A stretch of 44,184 nt of DNA from Litorimonas sp964414555 (lineage in GTDB: Bacteria > Pseudomonadota > Alphaproteobacteria > Caulobacterales > Maricaulaceae): positions 1 through 44,184 of the forward strand of contig CAYPWW010000016.1 in NCBI GenBank assembly GCA_964414555.1, written 5' to 3'. Numbering within the stretch: the stretch's first letter is position 1; each line of letters opens with the position of its first letter. Under the pieces are notes generated by a model, which made no database searches, was not told the DNA's origin, and worked only from the letters and a program-made list of their open reading frames with translations. This document shows positions 17,202-25,682 of this stretch, piece by piece. The position numbers and the translations under genes are program-made.

Positions 17202-17219
17202 ATTAGCAGAATAGCTAAT
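17202..17219 (-). promoter_or_regulatory. Probable SdpR-like operator
   Basis: ATTAGC (17202-17207), six bases, GCTAAT (17214-17219): a perfect inverted repeat directly before the regulator start. AT-rich palindromes of this shape are standard for ArsR-family dimers. It occupies the place of the Shine-Dalgarno, so the mRNA may be leaderless. Confidence 0.55.
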
Positions 17220-17230
17220 ATAAGGCGAGT

Positions 17231-17266
17231 AAAAAAACCCGCCGCGCAAATCCTGCGCAGCGGGTT
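17231..17266 (-). terminator. Rho-independent terminator of the RND/M13 operon
   Basis: On the minus strand a 13-bp stem with one G-T pair (arms 17254-17266 and 17236-17248) encloses a short loop and is followed by a run of T (A-run at 17231-17237 on the plus strand). It lies directly after the M13 peptidase stop. Confidence 0.88.
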
Positions 17267-17272
17267 CGATTT

Positions 17273-19345
17273 CTACCAGATTTTTACGCGCTCTTCTGGT
17301 GGGATATACATGGCGTCTTCTGGGCCGACATTGAACGCCTCATACCATGCGTCGAAATTTCGAACGATACCATTGGCACGGAATTCACCCGGGCTGTGGG
17401 GGCCGTTTTTGATCTGTGCGGAAAGCGCTTCCTCTTTCCACTTGATCGCCCAGACCTGCGCCCAAGCCATGAAGAACCGCTGATCGCCGGTCAGGCCATC
17501 GATAACAGGCGCTTCTTCGCCGTTCAGGGACTTCTTATAGGCGTCATAGGCCATGGTCACACCGGTCAGATCACCGATGTTCTCGCCCAGACCCAAACGG
17601 CCATCAAGGTTCTCACCCGGCAACGGCTCGAATTCCGAATATTGATCGGCGAGCTTCTTGGCGCGGGCTTCGTAATTTTTGGCGTCTTCTTCGGTCCACC
17701 AATCACGTTGCACGCCGTCACCATCGGACTTGCGGCCCTGATCATCAAAGCCGTGGCCCATTTCGTGACCAATGACCGCACCAATACCGCCGTAATTCAC
17801 GGCTGGGTCAGCGTTCGGATCAAAGAAAGGCGCGTCCAGAATAGCGGCGGGGAAAACGATCTCATTTAGGATCGAGTTGTAATAGGCGTTCACCGTTTGC
17901 GGTGTCATACCCCATTCGTCCCGGTCGATCGGGCCACCCATTTGCGACAGCTCATCATTCCAAGACCAAACACGCGCGCTTTGGATCGTGCCGATCAAAT
18001 CATCGCGGTCCACACTCAGACCTTCATAGGTTTCCCAACGATCAGGATAGCCGATTTTCGGGTTGAACTTGGCCAGCTTATATTGTGCCTGTTCTTTCGT
18101 TTCCTCGCCCATCCATTCCAGACCGTCGATGCCGTCTTTGAAAGAAGCCCGCAGGTTCTCGACCAGCTCGTCCATTTGCGCTTTGGAACTCTCAGGGAAA
18201 TATTTGCCGACATAGACTTTGCCGACGACTTCACCGAGACGACCACTGACGGCGCCGACGGCGCGTTTCCAACGCGGGCGTTGCTCTTCCTGACCGCGCA
18301 GAGTTTTGCCATAAAAATCAAAGCGCGCTTCATCGATACGCGCCGGCAGATAGGCCGCGTGATCGCCGATGTAATTGACGCGCATATAATCGCGCAGCAC
18401 GTCGACATCTGTTTCCGCAAACACTTTGGCCGCATTCACGATCGCGGATTTCTCGCGGACGATAATCTCTTCCTGCTTATCGAGGCCTAGCTGATCCAGC
18501 ACGCGACGCCACGGCATACCCGGCGCCATTTCGGCCAGTTCGGCAACGCTCATCTTGTTATAGGTCAGGTCGCGGTCGCGTTGCTTGACGCGTTTCCAAT
18601 GTCCTTCGGCCAGTGCGGTTTCGAATGCCATAACGGACTCGGCACGGGCGCGTGCATCTGCATCCCCCAACTCGGTGAACATCGCCGTCATATAGTCGAC
18701 ATAGCCAGCGCGGATTTCGTCAGACTTCTCGCCTTCTTCGAAATAGTAATCACGATTGGGCAGACCCAAACCGGATTGCGTTAGATAGACCGTATACTCG
18801 TCGTTCTTTTTCGCATCGATATAGATGTAAGGCCCCGCTGGCACAGAGAGGCCGAGTGCAGGATCGGCCATCAAATCTGCAACATCCATATGCGATTGTG
18901 CAGCAGCGATCTGATCCAAACCGGGCTGTAGCGGGGCAAGGCCGAGGGCTTCGATCCGGTCCATATCCATAAAAGCGTTATAGAAATCTCCAATGCGCTT
19001 TTCATCGGCGCTTGGGTTGTCGCTCGTCGCAGCGGACTCAATGATCTTTTTCACACGCGCTTCGGATTGATCGCGCAGAATACTAAACGCGCCATAACGA
19101 GAGCGGTCAGACGGGACCTCTGTGGTTTTCAGCCAAGTCCCGTTCACATATTCGAAGAAATTATCGCCCGGCTTTACGCTCTCATCCATATTTTCGAGCG
19201 CAATCCCAAAACTGCCCAGTTTTGCCGTTTGCGGCACCTCGGCTTTTGCAGGGGCAGTAATATCTGTTTTCGTTGCATCACCACAACCCGCCAAGGCCAA
19301 GGATAAAGCCAACAGGCTGGCGCCTGCGATCTGTTTCAAATGCAT
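17273..19345 (-). CDS. M13 family (neprilysin/PepO-like) zinc metallopeptidase, lipoprotein
   Basis: 690-residue lipoprotein peptidase acting on small peptides at the membrane. The start ATG at 19345 has GGAGAG upstream; signal peptide with lipobox L-A-G-C21. The N-terminal Peptidase_M13_N domain opens with NFFEYVNGTWLKTTEVPSDR. The catalytic zinc site is H527-E528-x-x-H531 (IGHEMGHGFDDQG) with third ligand E588 (ENIGDLTGV), normal spacing. NAYYNSILNEIVFPAAIL precedes it. The C-terminus ends VKIW, resembling the family's terminal C-x-x-W but without the Cys. It is the last gene of the RND efflux operon, 28 nt after the pump. Confidence 0.93.
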   Translation of the reverse strand: MHLKQIAGASLLALSLALAGCGDATKTDITAPAKAEVPQTAKLGSFGIALENMDESVKPGDNFFEYVNGTWLKTTEVPSDRSRYGAFSILRDQSEARVKKIIESAATSDNPSADEKRIGDFYNAFMDMDRIEALGLAPLQPGLDQIAAAQSHMDVADLMADPALGLSVPAGPYIYIDAKKNDEYTVYLTQSGLGLPNRDYYFEEGEKSDEIRAGYVDYMTAMFTELGDADARARAESVMAFETALAEGHWKRVKQRDRDLTYNKMSVAELAEMAPGMPWRRVLDQLGLDKQEEIIVREKSAIVNAAKVFAETDVDVLRDYMRVNYIGDHAAYLPARIDEARFDFYGKTLRGQEEQRPRWKRAVGAVSGRLGEVVGKVYVGKYFPESSKAQMDELVENLRASFKDGIDGLEWMGEETKEQAQYKLAKFNPKIGYPDRWETYEGLSVDRDDLIGTIQSARVWSWNDELSQMGGPIDRDEWGMTPQTVNAYYNSILNEIVFPAAILDAPFFDPNADPAVNYGGIGAVIGHEMGHGFDDQGRKSDGDGVQRDWWTEEDAKNYEARAKKLADQYSEFEPLPGENLDGRLGLGENIGDLTGVTMAYDAYKKSLNGEEAPVIDGLTGDQRFFMAWAQVWAIKWKEEALSAQIKNGPHSPGEFRANGIVRNFDAWYEAFNVGPEDAMYIPPEERVKIW

Positions 19346-19373
19346 GTGTCTCTCCAAATTTTCTTGATCTCTT

Positions 19374-22300
19374 CTATTCGGCTTGGGCCGGCGTTTCCAG
19401 ACCGAATGGCTCGGCCTCGCCTGTCGGCTTTGGCGGCGCGACATCGTCAACATCCATGTCGTCCAAGGCCAGCACCATGTCTGGGTCATAGCTAGACCCG
19501 AGAGGTGGTTGCTTCTCACCCGTCCATAGGCCGCGGAAGAGGCGTCCGATGTCAACGCCGATCCCATAGAGTGCAGGCACCAACATCAGCGTCAGGAAGA
19601 AGTCGAACAAGACACCAAAGGCCAGCGCGACGACCATCGGCTTGAGGAACTCCGCCTGTGTCGAGGTTTCAAACAGAATCGGCGTGATCCCGATAAACGT
19701 CGTGACCGAGGTCAATAAGATCGGCCGGAAACGGGCGACGCAGGCATCCAGCATAGCTTGGTATGCGCCGACACCCTTGGCCCGCAATCGATTGACGTAA
19801 TCAATCAGAACAAGGTTATCGTTCACCGCCACACCAGAGGCCGCGAAGAACCCAAAGACGCTCATCACACCGAACGGCACATCCGTGAGCAAATTACCAA
19901 AGATCATCCCGATAAAGGCAAAGGGAATAGCAATCATAATCAACAGGGGCTGCGCGTAGGACTTAAACGCAATCGCCAGCAAGCCATACATCATGAAGAG
20001 GATCGCAATCCCGCTCATGCGCATTTCTTTCATAAAGGTCGTCTGAACTTCGTCATCCCCAACCTCGACCTTGTCGACATTGGGATGGCGCAGACGCCAT
20101 TGCGGGAAGAAGTCTGCGTCCAGCTCACGTTTGATTTCCGCCGTGACTTGCTGCTCGCCGCGGATACGCGCGCCCGTATAGGCGACTTGTTTCCGATCAC
20201 GGCGTTGGATGCGTGACACACCTTCGGCAAAGCTTACCTCGGCGACAGAGTAGAGCGGCACTTCGACACCATTGGCGCCGCGAACCCGCAGATCATTGAG
20301 GCTATCGATGCTCTCCCGCGCGGCGAGCGGGTAGCGCACCATAACGCGGACATCTTGCCCATTGCGCGGGAGTCGCTGGACTTCTTGGCCATAGAATGCC
20401 TGACGCACCTGACGCGTAACATCCGCCAGCGTTATGCCGAGCGTTTCCGCACCAGGCTTCATCGAAAAACGAATTTCCGATGCCGAGCTTTCCAGGTTGT
20501 CCCATGTCCCGACAACGCCGTTAAAGGTGTCGACTTCGTTCTTGAGGTCCAGAACGGCCGCGCGGAGATCGTCTTCATTATCCGACGCCACGGCAAAGAA
20601 CAGTCCGCCGCCGCCGCCGAAGTTGCCTTCGGTAAAGCCGTAATTCACGCGGTAAGCATCCGAGACAGGCCCAACAAATTCTTCGAGCTTATCCGCGATG
20701 GCGCGGGTCGAAGTATTATTGCGGTCTTTCGTTTCGACGAGGCCGAGGAAACCTTCAACAGATCGACGCTCGGTAATCATGCCGGGCTTGTCGATAATAT
20801 CGCCTTCGACGCCAAATAATTCCGGCGCATTTTCGTTGAGTTTTATAATCCCAGCTTCGAATTGCTCGCGGACCTGCTCCATCCGCTCAAAGGTCGTACC
20901 CTCTGGGAAACGCGCAGAGACTTGGATCATGTCGCCTTCAACCTCCGGCAGGAAGGCAGACGGCGCAATACCCGACGCCAGCAACATCATCGCCATGATG
21001 AACAGGCCGGTGAAGACGCTGACGGTAACATAACGGAACTTCAGAAGCGCCGCGACGATGGGACGAAAAATCTTCCGCGCAAAGGTGTTCAGGCTCTCGG
21101 CCAGCGCATGTTGGAACCGCATCAGGCCAGCGAATGGGCCTTTAGCTTTCGTGATATCGACGGGCTTCAAGTGGCGCAAATGCGCCGGCAAGATAAAGAA
21201 CGCTTCGATTAGCGAGAAGATCAAGACGGCGATCACAACAAAGCTGATCTGTTCGAACATGGCCCGCACAGGCCCGCTCAGCAGCATCATCGGCACGAAC
21301 ATCATGATCGTCGTGATGACCGCGAAATAGACGGGCTTAACAACCATATTCGCACCGGCCACAGCGCCGCGCTCTCCATCGATGCCGTTCTCAACATGGA
21401 AATGGATACTCTCGCCGACGACAATCGCATCATCCACAACAATGCCAATCACCAAGAGGAACGCGAAGAGCGAGATCATATTCAANNNNNNNNNNNNNNN
21501 NNNNNNNNNNNNNNNNNNNNNNNNNNNNNNNNNNNNNNNNNNNNNNNNNNNNNNNNNNNNNNNNNNNNNNNNNNNNNNNNNNNNNTCGCTTTTGTCCGGC
21601 GAGACGACTTGGAAAATCGCGGCCGGCTGCCCTCGGAAACTCGATGCGAATTTATTGTCATCGAACCCGTCGATCACATTGGCAACATCGCCTACGCGCA
21701 CAGTGCCGCCGGACGGTGTCTGGCGAATGATGATTTTCTCGAACTCTTCTTGGCTATCGGCGAGGTTTCGCGCGCGAAGCTGTAGATTACCGCCTGTCGT
21801 CTCAACCGTTCCGGCAGAGAGATTGACGGAGGAACCAGAGATCGCGGCGCTGACTTGCTGAAATGTGAGGCCGTAACGCTTTAGCGCATCTTCGGAAATT
21901 TCAATTGTGACCTGTTCTGGCACTTTTGAGATATGGGTCGTTAATTGTAGCCCATCGAGCTGTGTCAGCTTAAGGCGAAGGTCATTCCCCGCACGTTGCA
22001 GCGACAGCCGGTCCGATTGGCCGTATAGCGCCAAATACATGATATCGGGCCGCGCTTCCCATCGGAAAATTTGCGGTCGGAAAGCGTCCGGCGGGAGATT
22101 TTGAATGCCGTCCACGCGCGCTTTCACGAGATCGATCATCTTCTCGTAATCAATACCGAGTTTTGTTCGGACGTTGACACTCGCCCCACCTTCGCGGGCA
22201 TTGGCTTCAATATAATCAATTCCGTCGAGACCATCGACGGCTTCTTCGATCCGCGTGACAATCTGCTCATTCACGTCGCGGGGGCTTGCGCCCGGCCAAC

Positions 22301-22451
22301 TCACAGAAACCGTCATGCCATTGACTGTTGTCGTTGGCAGGAACTCACGTTCCAAATTCATATAGCCAAAGATACCGCCCACGAACATCGCCACCATAAG
22401 GAGGTTGGCGGCGACGGGGTTACGAACAAACCATGCAATGAGCTTTTTCAT
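19374..22451 (-). CDS. RND-family efflux pump inner-membrane subunit (interrupted by scaffold gap)
   Basis: Proton-driven trimeric pump subunit of a tripartite exporter. First helix KKLIAWFVRNPVAANLLMVAMF, then periplasmic porter domains, the VIGIVVDDAIVVGESIHFHVENG helix (proton relay Asp pair), and the second half with GVMSVFGFFAASGVAVNDNLVLIDYVNR. The 100 N at 21486-21585 fall between about residue 288 and LNMISLFAF. In related pumps ~90 residues lie there, so the real gap should be near 270 nt, not 100. A ~50-residue acidic tail follows the last helix. The start ATG is 2 nt after the adaptor stop. Substrate unknown. Confidence 0.9.
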   Translation of the reverse strand: MKKLIAWFVRNPVAANLLMVAMFVGGIFGYMNLEREFLPTTTVNGMTVSVSWPGASPRDVNEQIVTRIEEAVDGLDGIDYIEANAREGGASVNVRTKLGIDYEKMIDLVKARVDGIQNLPPDAFRPQIFRWEARPDIMYLALYGQSDRLSLQRAGNDLRLKLTQLDGLQLTTHISKVPEQVTIEISEDALKRYGLTFQQVSAAISGSSVNLSAGTVETTGGNLQLRARNLADSQEEFEKIIIRQTPSGGTVRVGDVANVIDGFDDNKFASSFRGQPAAIFQVVSPDKSXXXXXXXXXXXXXXXXXXXXXXXXXXXXXXXXXXLNMISLFAFLLVIGIVVDDAIVVGESIHFHVENGIDGERGAVAGANMVVKPVYFAVITTIMMFVPMMLLSGPVRAMFEQISFVVIAVLIFSLIEAFFILPAHLRHLKPVDITKAKGPFAGLMRFQHALAESLNTFARKIFRPIVAALLKFRYVTVSVFTGLFIMAMMLLASGIAPSAFLPEVEGDMIQVSARFPEGTTFERMEQVREQFEAGIIKLNENAPELFGVEGDIIDKPGMITERRSVEGFLGLVETKDRNNTSTRAIADKLEEFVGPVSDAYRVNYGFTEGNFGGGGGLFFAVASDNEDDLRAAVLDLKNEVDTFNGVVGTWDNLESSASEIRFSMKPGAETLGITLADVTRQVRQAFYGQEVQRLPRNGQDVRVMVRYPLAARESIDSLNDLRVRGANGVEVPLYSVAEVSFAEGVSRIQRRDRKQVAYTGARIRGEQQVTAEIKRELDADFFPQWRLRHPNVDKVEVGDDEVQTTFMKEMRMSGIAILFMMYGLLAIAFKSYAQPLLIMIAIPFAFIGMIFGNLLTDVPFGVMSVFGFFAASGVAVNDNLVLIDYVNRLRAKGVGAYQAMLDACVARFRPILLTSVTTFIGITPILFETSTQAEFLKPMVVALAFGVLFDFFLTLMLVPALYGIGVDIGRLFRGLWTGEKQPPLGSSYDPDMVLALDDMDVDDVAPPKPTGEAEPFGLETPAQAE
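21486..21585. other. Assembly gap (100 N)
   Basis: Exactly 100 consecutive N, the conventional size for a gap of unknown length, inside the RND pump gene. The missing residues should include TM2 and part of TM3. Confidence 0.99.
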
Positions 22452-22453
22452 AA

Positions 22454-23884
22454 CTATTGATCCTTCCGATCAGCGTCATCCGTATCAGATTTTTCGCTGT
22501 CTGTCGCGTCATCGGCGGGCGGCGGGTTGTCACGTTTACGTAAGGGGCGCTTTTTCTCGGACGCATCATCACCGTCTTTCGCGTCCTTTTTATCTTTGTC
22601 GCCCTCGCCTTCTTCGAGCTTTTTCTGCCAATCCGGCTTAGGCGGATCGACGAGAACCGTTTCAGGATTATTCACGTCCAAAACCTTGAGCGTCATCTCT
22701 GTGCGTGAGCGCTCCATCGGGGACAAAATGATGAGCTCGCCGACATTAATGCCGTCGCGAATGACGGCGCGGTCTGAGGTTGCGTCTAAAACACTGACCT
22801 TCCGGATCTCCGACTTGCCGACATTATCCACGACATAGACTTCGTCCTGCGGGCGCAAACCATCACGTGGAATGACAATGACATCTTCAAAAGTCCGGCC
22901 ATCAATTTCAGCGTCGACAAACAGACCCGGCGCGAGGGGTACGCCATTATCTGATGCACCTTTGCCGTAAGGATCAAAGACTTCTGCAAAAGCAAAGAGG
23001 GCGCGCGATTGCGTGTCATAGGTCGAGTCTGTGCGCATGATCCGCCCATCCCAGACCTGTTTTTGCCCCGCGATGGTTGCAGACAAGCGCACGGGTCGGG
23101 CCGTCGCACGGCTCTTCGCATTATAAGCTAGCGGCAAGTCGAGCTTGTAAAGATCTGGGTCTGTCAAAGAGAGCCGGACTTCGACAATATCTGTCGAGAA
23201 GATGCGGCCCAGTCGCGCGCCCGGCGTCACGAACTGCCCAACGTCTGAGGCCTTGGCGCGAACACGTCCAGAGAATGGCGCCCTAACCGATGTACGCGAT
23301 AAGTTCAGCTTGGCCGCTTCCAACTCAGCCTGTGCGGCTTGCAATGCGGCGCGGGCTTGGGCTTTTTGCGGTTCACGCAACGCCAGCGGGCTAGGTGTTC
23401 CAGACCGGCCTAGCTCTTCATAATCTTGCCGTGCAATTTCACCTTCTGCGACTTCTCGAACAAGGTTCTGCTGCGCCGTGGCAACATTGGCTTCGGCCCG
23501 AATGACAGCGACATTAAAATCAGCATCATCAATCCGTACGAGCGTTTCGCCTTTGCGGAAAATTCCGCCTTCGAGGAAATTCGGAGAGACATAGACAATC
23601 TTGCCGCCGACTTCGGGGACGAGATCGATTTCTGTGCGTGGGCGAGCTTCGCCCTGCGTATTGACGACCAAGCGGACGTCGTCTTGCTTGGCGTAATCCG
23701 CAACAACCGCCAGCGTATTAAAGCTACGCTTTTTCTCTTCAGGCTCAGCATTCATCTTGATGATAACTTGCGTTGCCACGACGAAGCCGACGATGATCAA
23801 TATCGGGATCAACACGACGAGTATTTTTCGCAAAACACCGCCCTTTTTGCGCTCAAGATTGGGATGATAGACTGTTTCGGTCAT
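22454..23884 (-). CDS. RND efflux periplasmic adaptor (membrane fusion protein)
   Basis: 476 residues bridging pump and outer-membrane channel. N-terminal helix GVLRKILVVLIPILIIVGFVVATQVI anchors it. Then comes a lipoyl/barrel-sandwich half (ARPRTEIDLVPEVGGKIVYVSPNF), an alpha-hairpin (IRAEANVATAQQNLVREVAEGEI...), the second lipoyl half (LNLSRTSVRAPFSGRVRAK) and the beta-barrel and membrane-proximal domains. The last ~60 residues are an unusual, very charged Asp/Glu/Lys/Arg tail with a PPP stretch. 4 nt from the outer-membrane gene and 2 nt from the pump gene. Confidence 0.92.
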   Translation of the reverse strand: MTETVYHPNLERKKGGVLRKILVVLIPILIIVGFVVATQVIIKMNAEPEEKKRSFNTLAVVADYAKQDDVRLVVNTQGEARPRTEIDLVPEVGGKIVYVSPNFLEGGIFRKGETLVRIDDADFNVAVIRAEANVATAQQNLVREVAEGEIARQDYEELGRSGTPSPLALREPQKAQARAALQAAQAELEAAKLNLSRTSVRAPFSGRVRAKASDVGQFVTPGARLGRIFSTDIVEVRLSLTDPDLYKLDLPLAYNAKSRATARPVRLSATIAGQKQVWDGRIMRTDSTYDTQSRALFAFAEVFDPYGKGASDNGVPLAPGLFVDAEIDGRTFEDVIVIPRDGLRPQDEVYVVDNVGKSEIRKVSVLDATSDRAVIRDGINVGELIILSPMERSRTEMTLKVLDVNNPETVLVDPPKPDWQKKLEEGEGDKDKKDAKDGDDASEKKRPLRKRDNPPPADDATDSEKSDTDDADRKDQ

Positions 23885-23888
23885 GGGA

Positions 23889-25397
23889 TTATCCGTCTTC
23901 TCTCATTATGACGTCTTGTGCGGCTGATGGGATAAGGGTGTAGCCCCCACCGCCCAGCGCGACGTGCAAACGCACGCGATTTTGTAAACGTTCAGCGCGA
24001 ACGCCAATCAACTGGCCTTCCGCATTGATCCGCCGCGATTGCGCATCGAGCAGTTGCAGCACGCTGGCCAGACCTTCGACATAGCGCAGTCCCAACCGCT
24101 CTTCGGCTTTTTGCGCCTCAACCAAACTTGTGCGCAGGGCCTCTTCGCGCAGGCCCAATCGCGTTTCCGCATCCAACGCGTTTTCAATCTCTTCATAGGC
24201 AGAATAAACGGTCGAGACATAGCTCTCGAATTGCGCACCCATCAGCGCGCGCTGCTGCGCGACCTGCGCGCGCAAGCGTCCACCCTGAAAAATTGGTGCC
24301 GTAATTTGCTCGCCCAATTGAAAGGCGAGGTCATTCAAATCAAACAACTTCAAAAAGCTGGGCGGGTTCGGATCATTAGACCGGCGCGCAATATCATCTG
24401 ACGCCCCCGCTGAAATCCGTAGGCTTGGGTAAAGCGCTTTGCGCGCCACATCGACGTTCAGGCCAGCTTCGCGGATACGCGCCTCCGCCGCCAGAATATC
24501 CGGACGCCGCGCCAACAGATCCGTCGGTGTGCCTGCGCCTTCAAAATCTGGCAGTTCGGGCAGGTTCGTCGGCAAAGACATTTTCGCATCTGGGTAATCA
24601 CGTGCCAAAACTTGAACCGCACGGAGCGAGGCATTGCGTGCTTGCAAGCGGCTTTGCTCTAGCGCCTGAGAATTCGCCAGCGCGGATCGAGCTAGGCGCA
24701 CATCAGAGGACCCCGTCACACCCGATTCAAATCGGCGTTGGGTCAGGCGCAGCGCGCGCTCTTGCGTTTCAATATCCCGCGCAGAAAGCTCAACGAGCTG
24801 CTCCGCCTCTAGCGTGCGGAACCAGCCCGAAGCGATTTGCCCGACGATGGACAATTGCAGCGATGCAAGATCATAGGCTGAGCCTTCGACGGCATAATTG
24901 CTGGCCTCGACCTGATCTCGGATACGTTTGAAAAGATCGACTTCCCAAGCCGCATTCAGGCCAATGGAAGCATTGGTCGAACCCGCAAAAAAACCAACAC
25001 CGCCTTCACTGCGCTGGAGAGAATTACTCGCACTCAAAGTCGGGTAAAGCGCTGAACGGCTAACCTTGCGGGTTGCCAGTGCCGCGTCCAGTTGCGCGAC
25101 CGCGCGCAAAACGGTGGGATTTGTTTGACGGGCCTCATCGACGAGCGCGGAAAGCGCTGGATCATTAAAGCTTCCAATCCAATCCAACGTCGGTTGCCGC
25201 TCTGGCGCAGGCTCAACCCAGACAGGTGGCGGCGTGTCACTTTCCAAGAGAGTTTCAACGGGCTCAACAACGGTCGGTTCTGGCTGTAACAGGCCGGGCA
25301 AAGCACAGCCGCTTAGGCTGACTCCCACAAGCAACACTGTAGAAAGACGGCGGAGTGTCGTCGGAAAAATCGCCAAATTGTCGCATACAGACTTCAT
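23889..25397 (-). CDS. Outer-membrane efflux lipoprotein (NodT/OprM/TolC family)
   Basis: 502-residue outer-membrane channel. The signal peptide ends at lipobox L-S-G-C31. Two homologous OEP repeats follow; ANPTVLRAVAQLDAALATRKVSRSALYPTL-like and LLARRPDILAAEARIREAGLNVDVARKALYPSL-like segments are hallmark NodT sequences, and ITAPIFQGGRLRAQVAQQRA is conserved near the C-terminus. The start ATG 25397 is supported by AGGGA 7 nt upstream. First gene of the four-gene leftward operon (channel, adaptor, pump, M13 peptidase), divergent from phoR. Confidence 0.93.
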   Translation of the reverse strand: MKSVCDNLAIFPTTLRRLSTVLLVGVSLSGCALPGLLQPEPTVVEPVETLLESDTPPPVWVEPAPERQPTLDWIGSFNDPALSALVDEARQTNPTVLRAVAQLDAALATRKVSRSALYPTLSASNSLQRSEGGVGFFAGSTNASIGLNAAWEVDLFKRIRDQVEASNYAVEGSAYDLASLQLSIVGQIASGWFRTLEAEQLVELSARDIETQERALRLTQRRFESGVTGSSDVRLARSALANSQALEQSRLQARNASLRAVQVLARDYPDAKMSLPTNLPELPDFEGAGTPTDLLARRPDILAAEARIREAGLNVDVARKALYPSLRISAGASDDIARRSNDPNPPSFLKLFDLNDLAFQLGEQITAPIFQGGRLRAQVAQQRALMGAQFESYVSTVYSAYEEIENALDAETRLGLREEALRTSLVEAQKAEERLGLRYVEGLASVLQLLDAQSRRINAEGQLIGVRAERLQNRVRLHVALGGGGYTLIPSAAQDVIMREDG

Positions 25398-25411
25398 GAA
25401 ACCATCCCTAG

Positions 25412-25425
25412 TCGCTCCATAGCGA
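25412..25425 (-). promoter_or_regulatory. Short palindrome before the efflux operon
   Basis: TCGCT (25412-25416), CCAT, AGCGA (25421-25425): a 5-bp inverted repeat 15-28 bp upstream of the first efflux gene, in the 100-bp divergent AT-rich promoter region shared with phoR. Could be a small operator; weak. Confidence 0.25.
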
Positions 25426-25682
25426 GAGTCAATGAATAATTATCGAAAAACAATAATAACACTGCCTGACCCTCTATTAGACTGAGAGCCGGCGGATAGC
25501 GTGTGAAATCTTGCACAGATGCGCGACATTATTCCATTTACGGCGACTTCCGCGCAACAGATTTGCCTAGCGTGTCGCCTTATCAACATGCCGCGCGGGA
25601 ATCGCTTGTCATAGCTATCGCCTGTCAGATACAGGCAATGGCAGAAGCGCCCGTACCTTACGAGAGGGCCTATTGGAAATCT

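Noticed and set aside
17897..18490. 197-codon plus-strand open frame opposite the M13 peptidase
   Set aside because: The minus-strand peptidase is complete with zinc site and lipobox; the other frame is a codon-bias shadow.
25503..25682. N-terminal extension of PhoR from a GTG
   Set aside because: The extra 60 residues do not look like PhoR or a signal, and the membrane helices begin just after the later ATG; start placed at 25683, though not certain.
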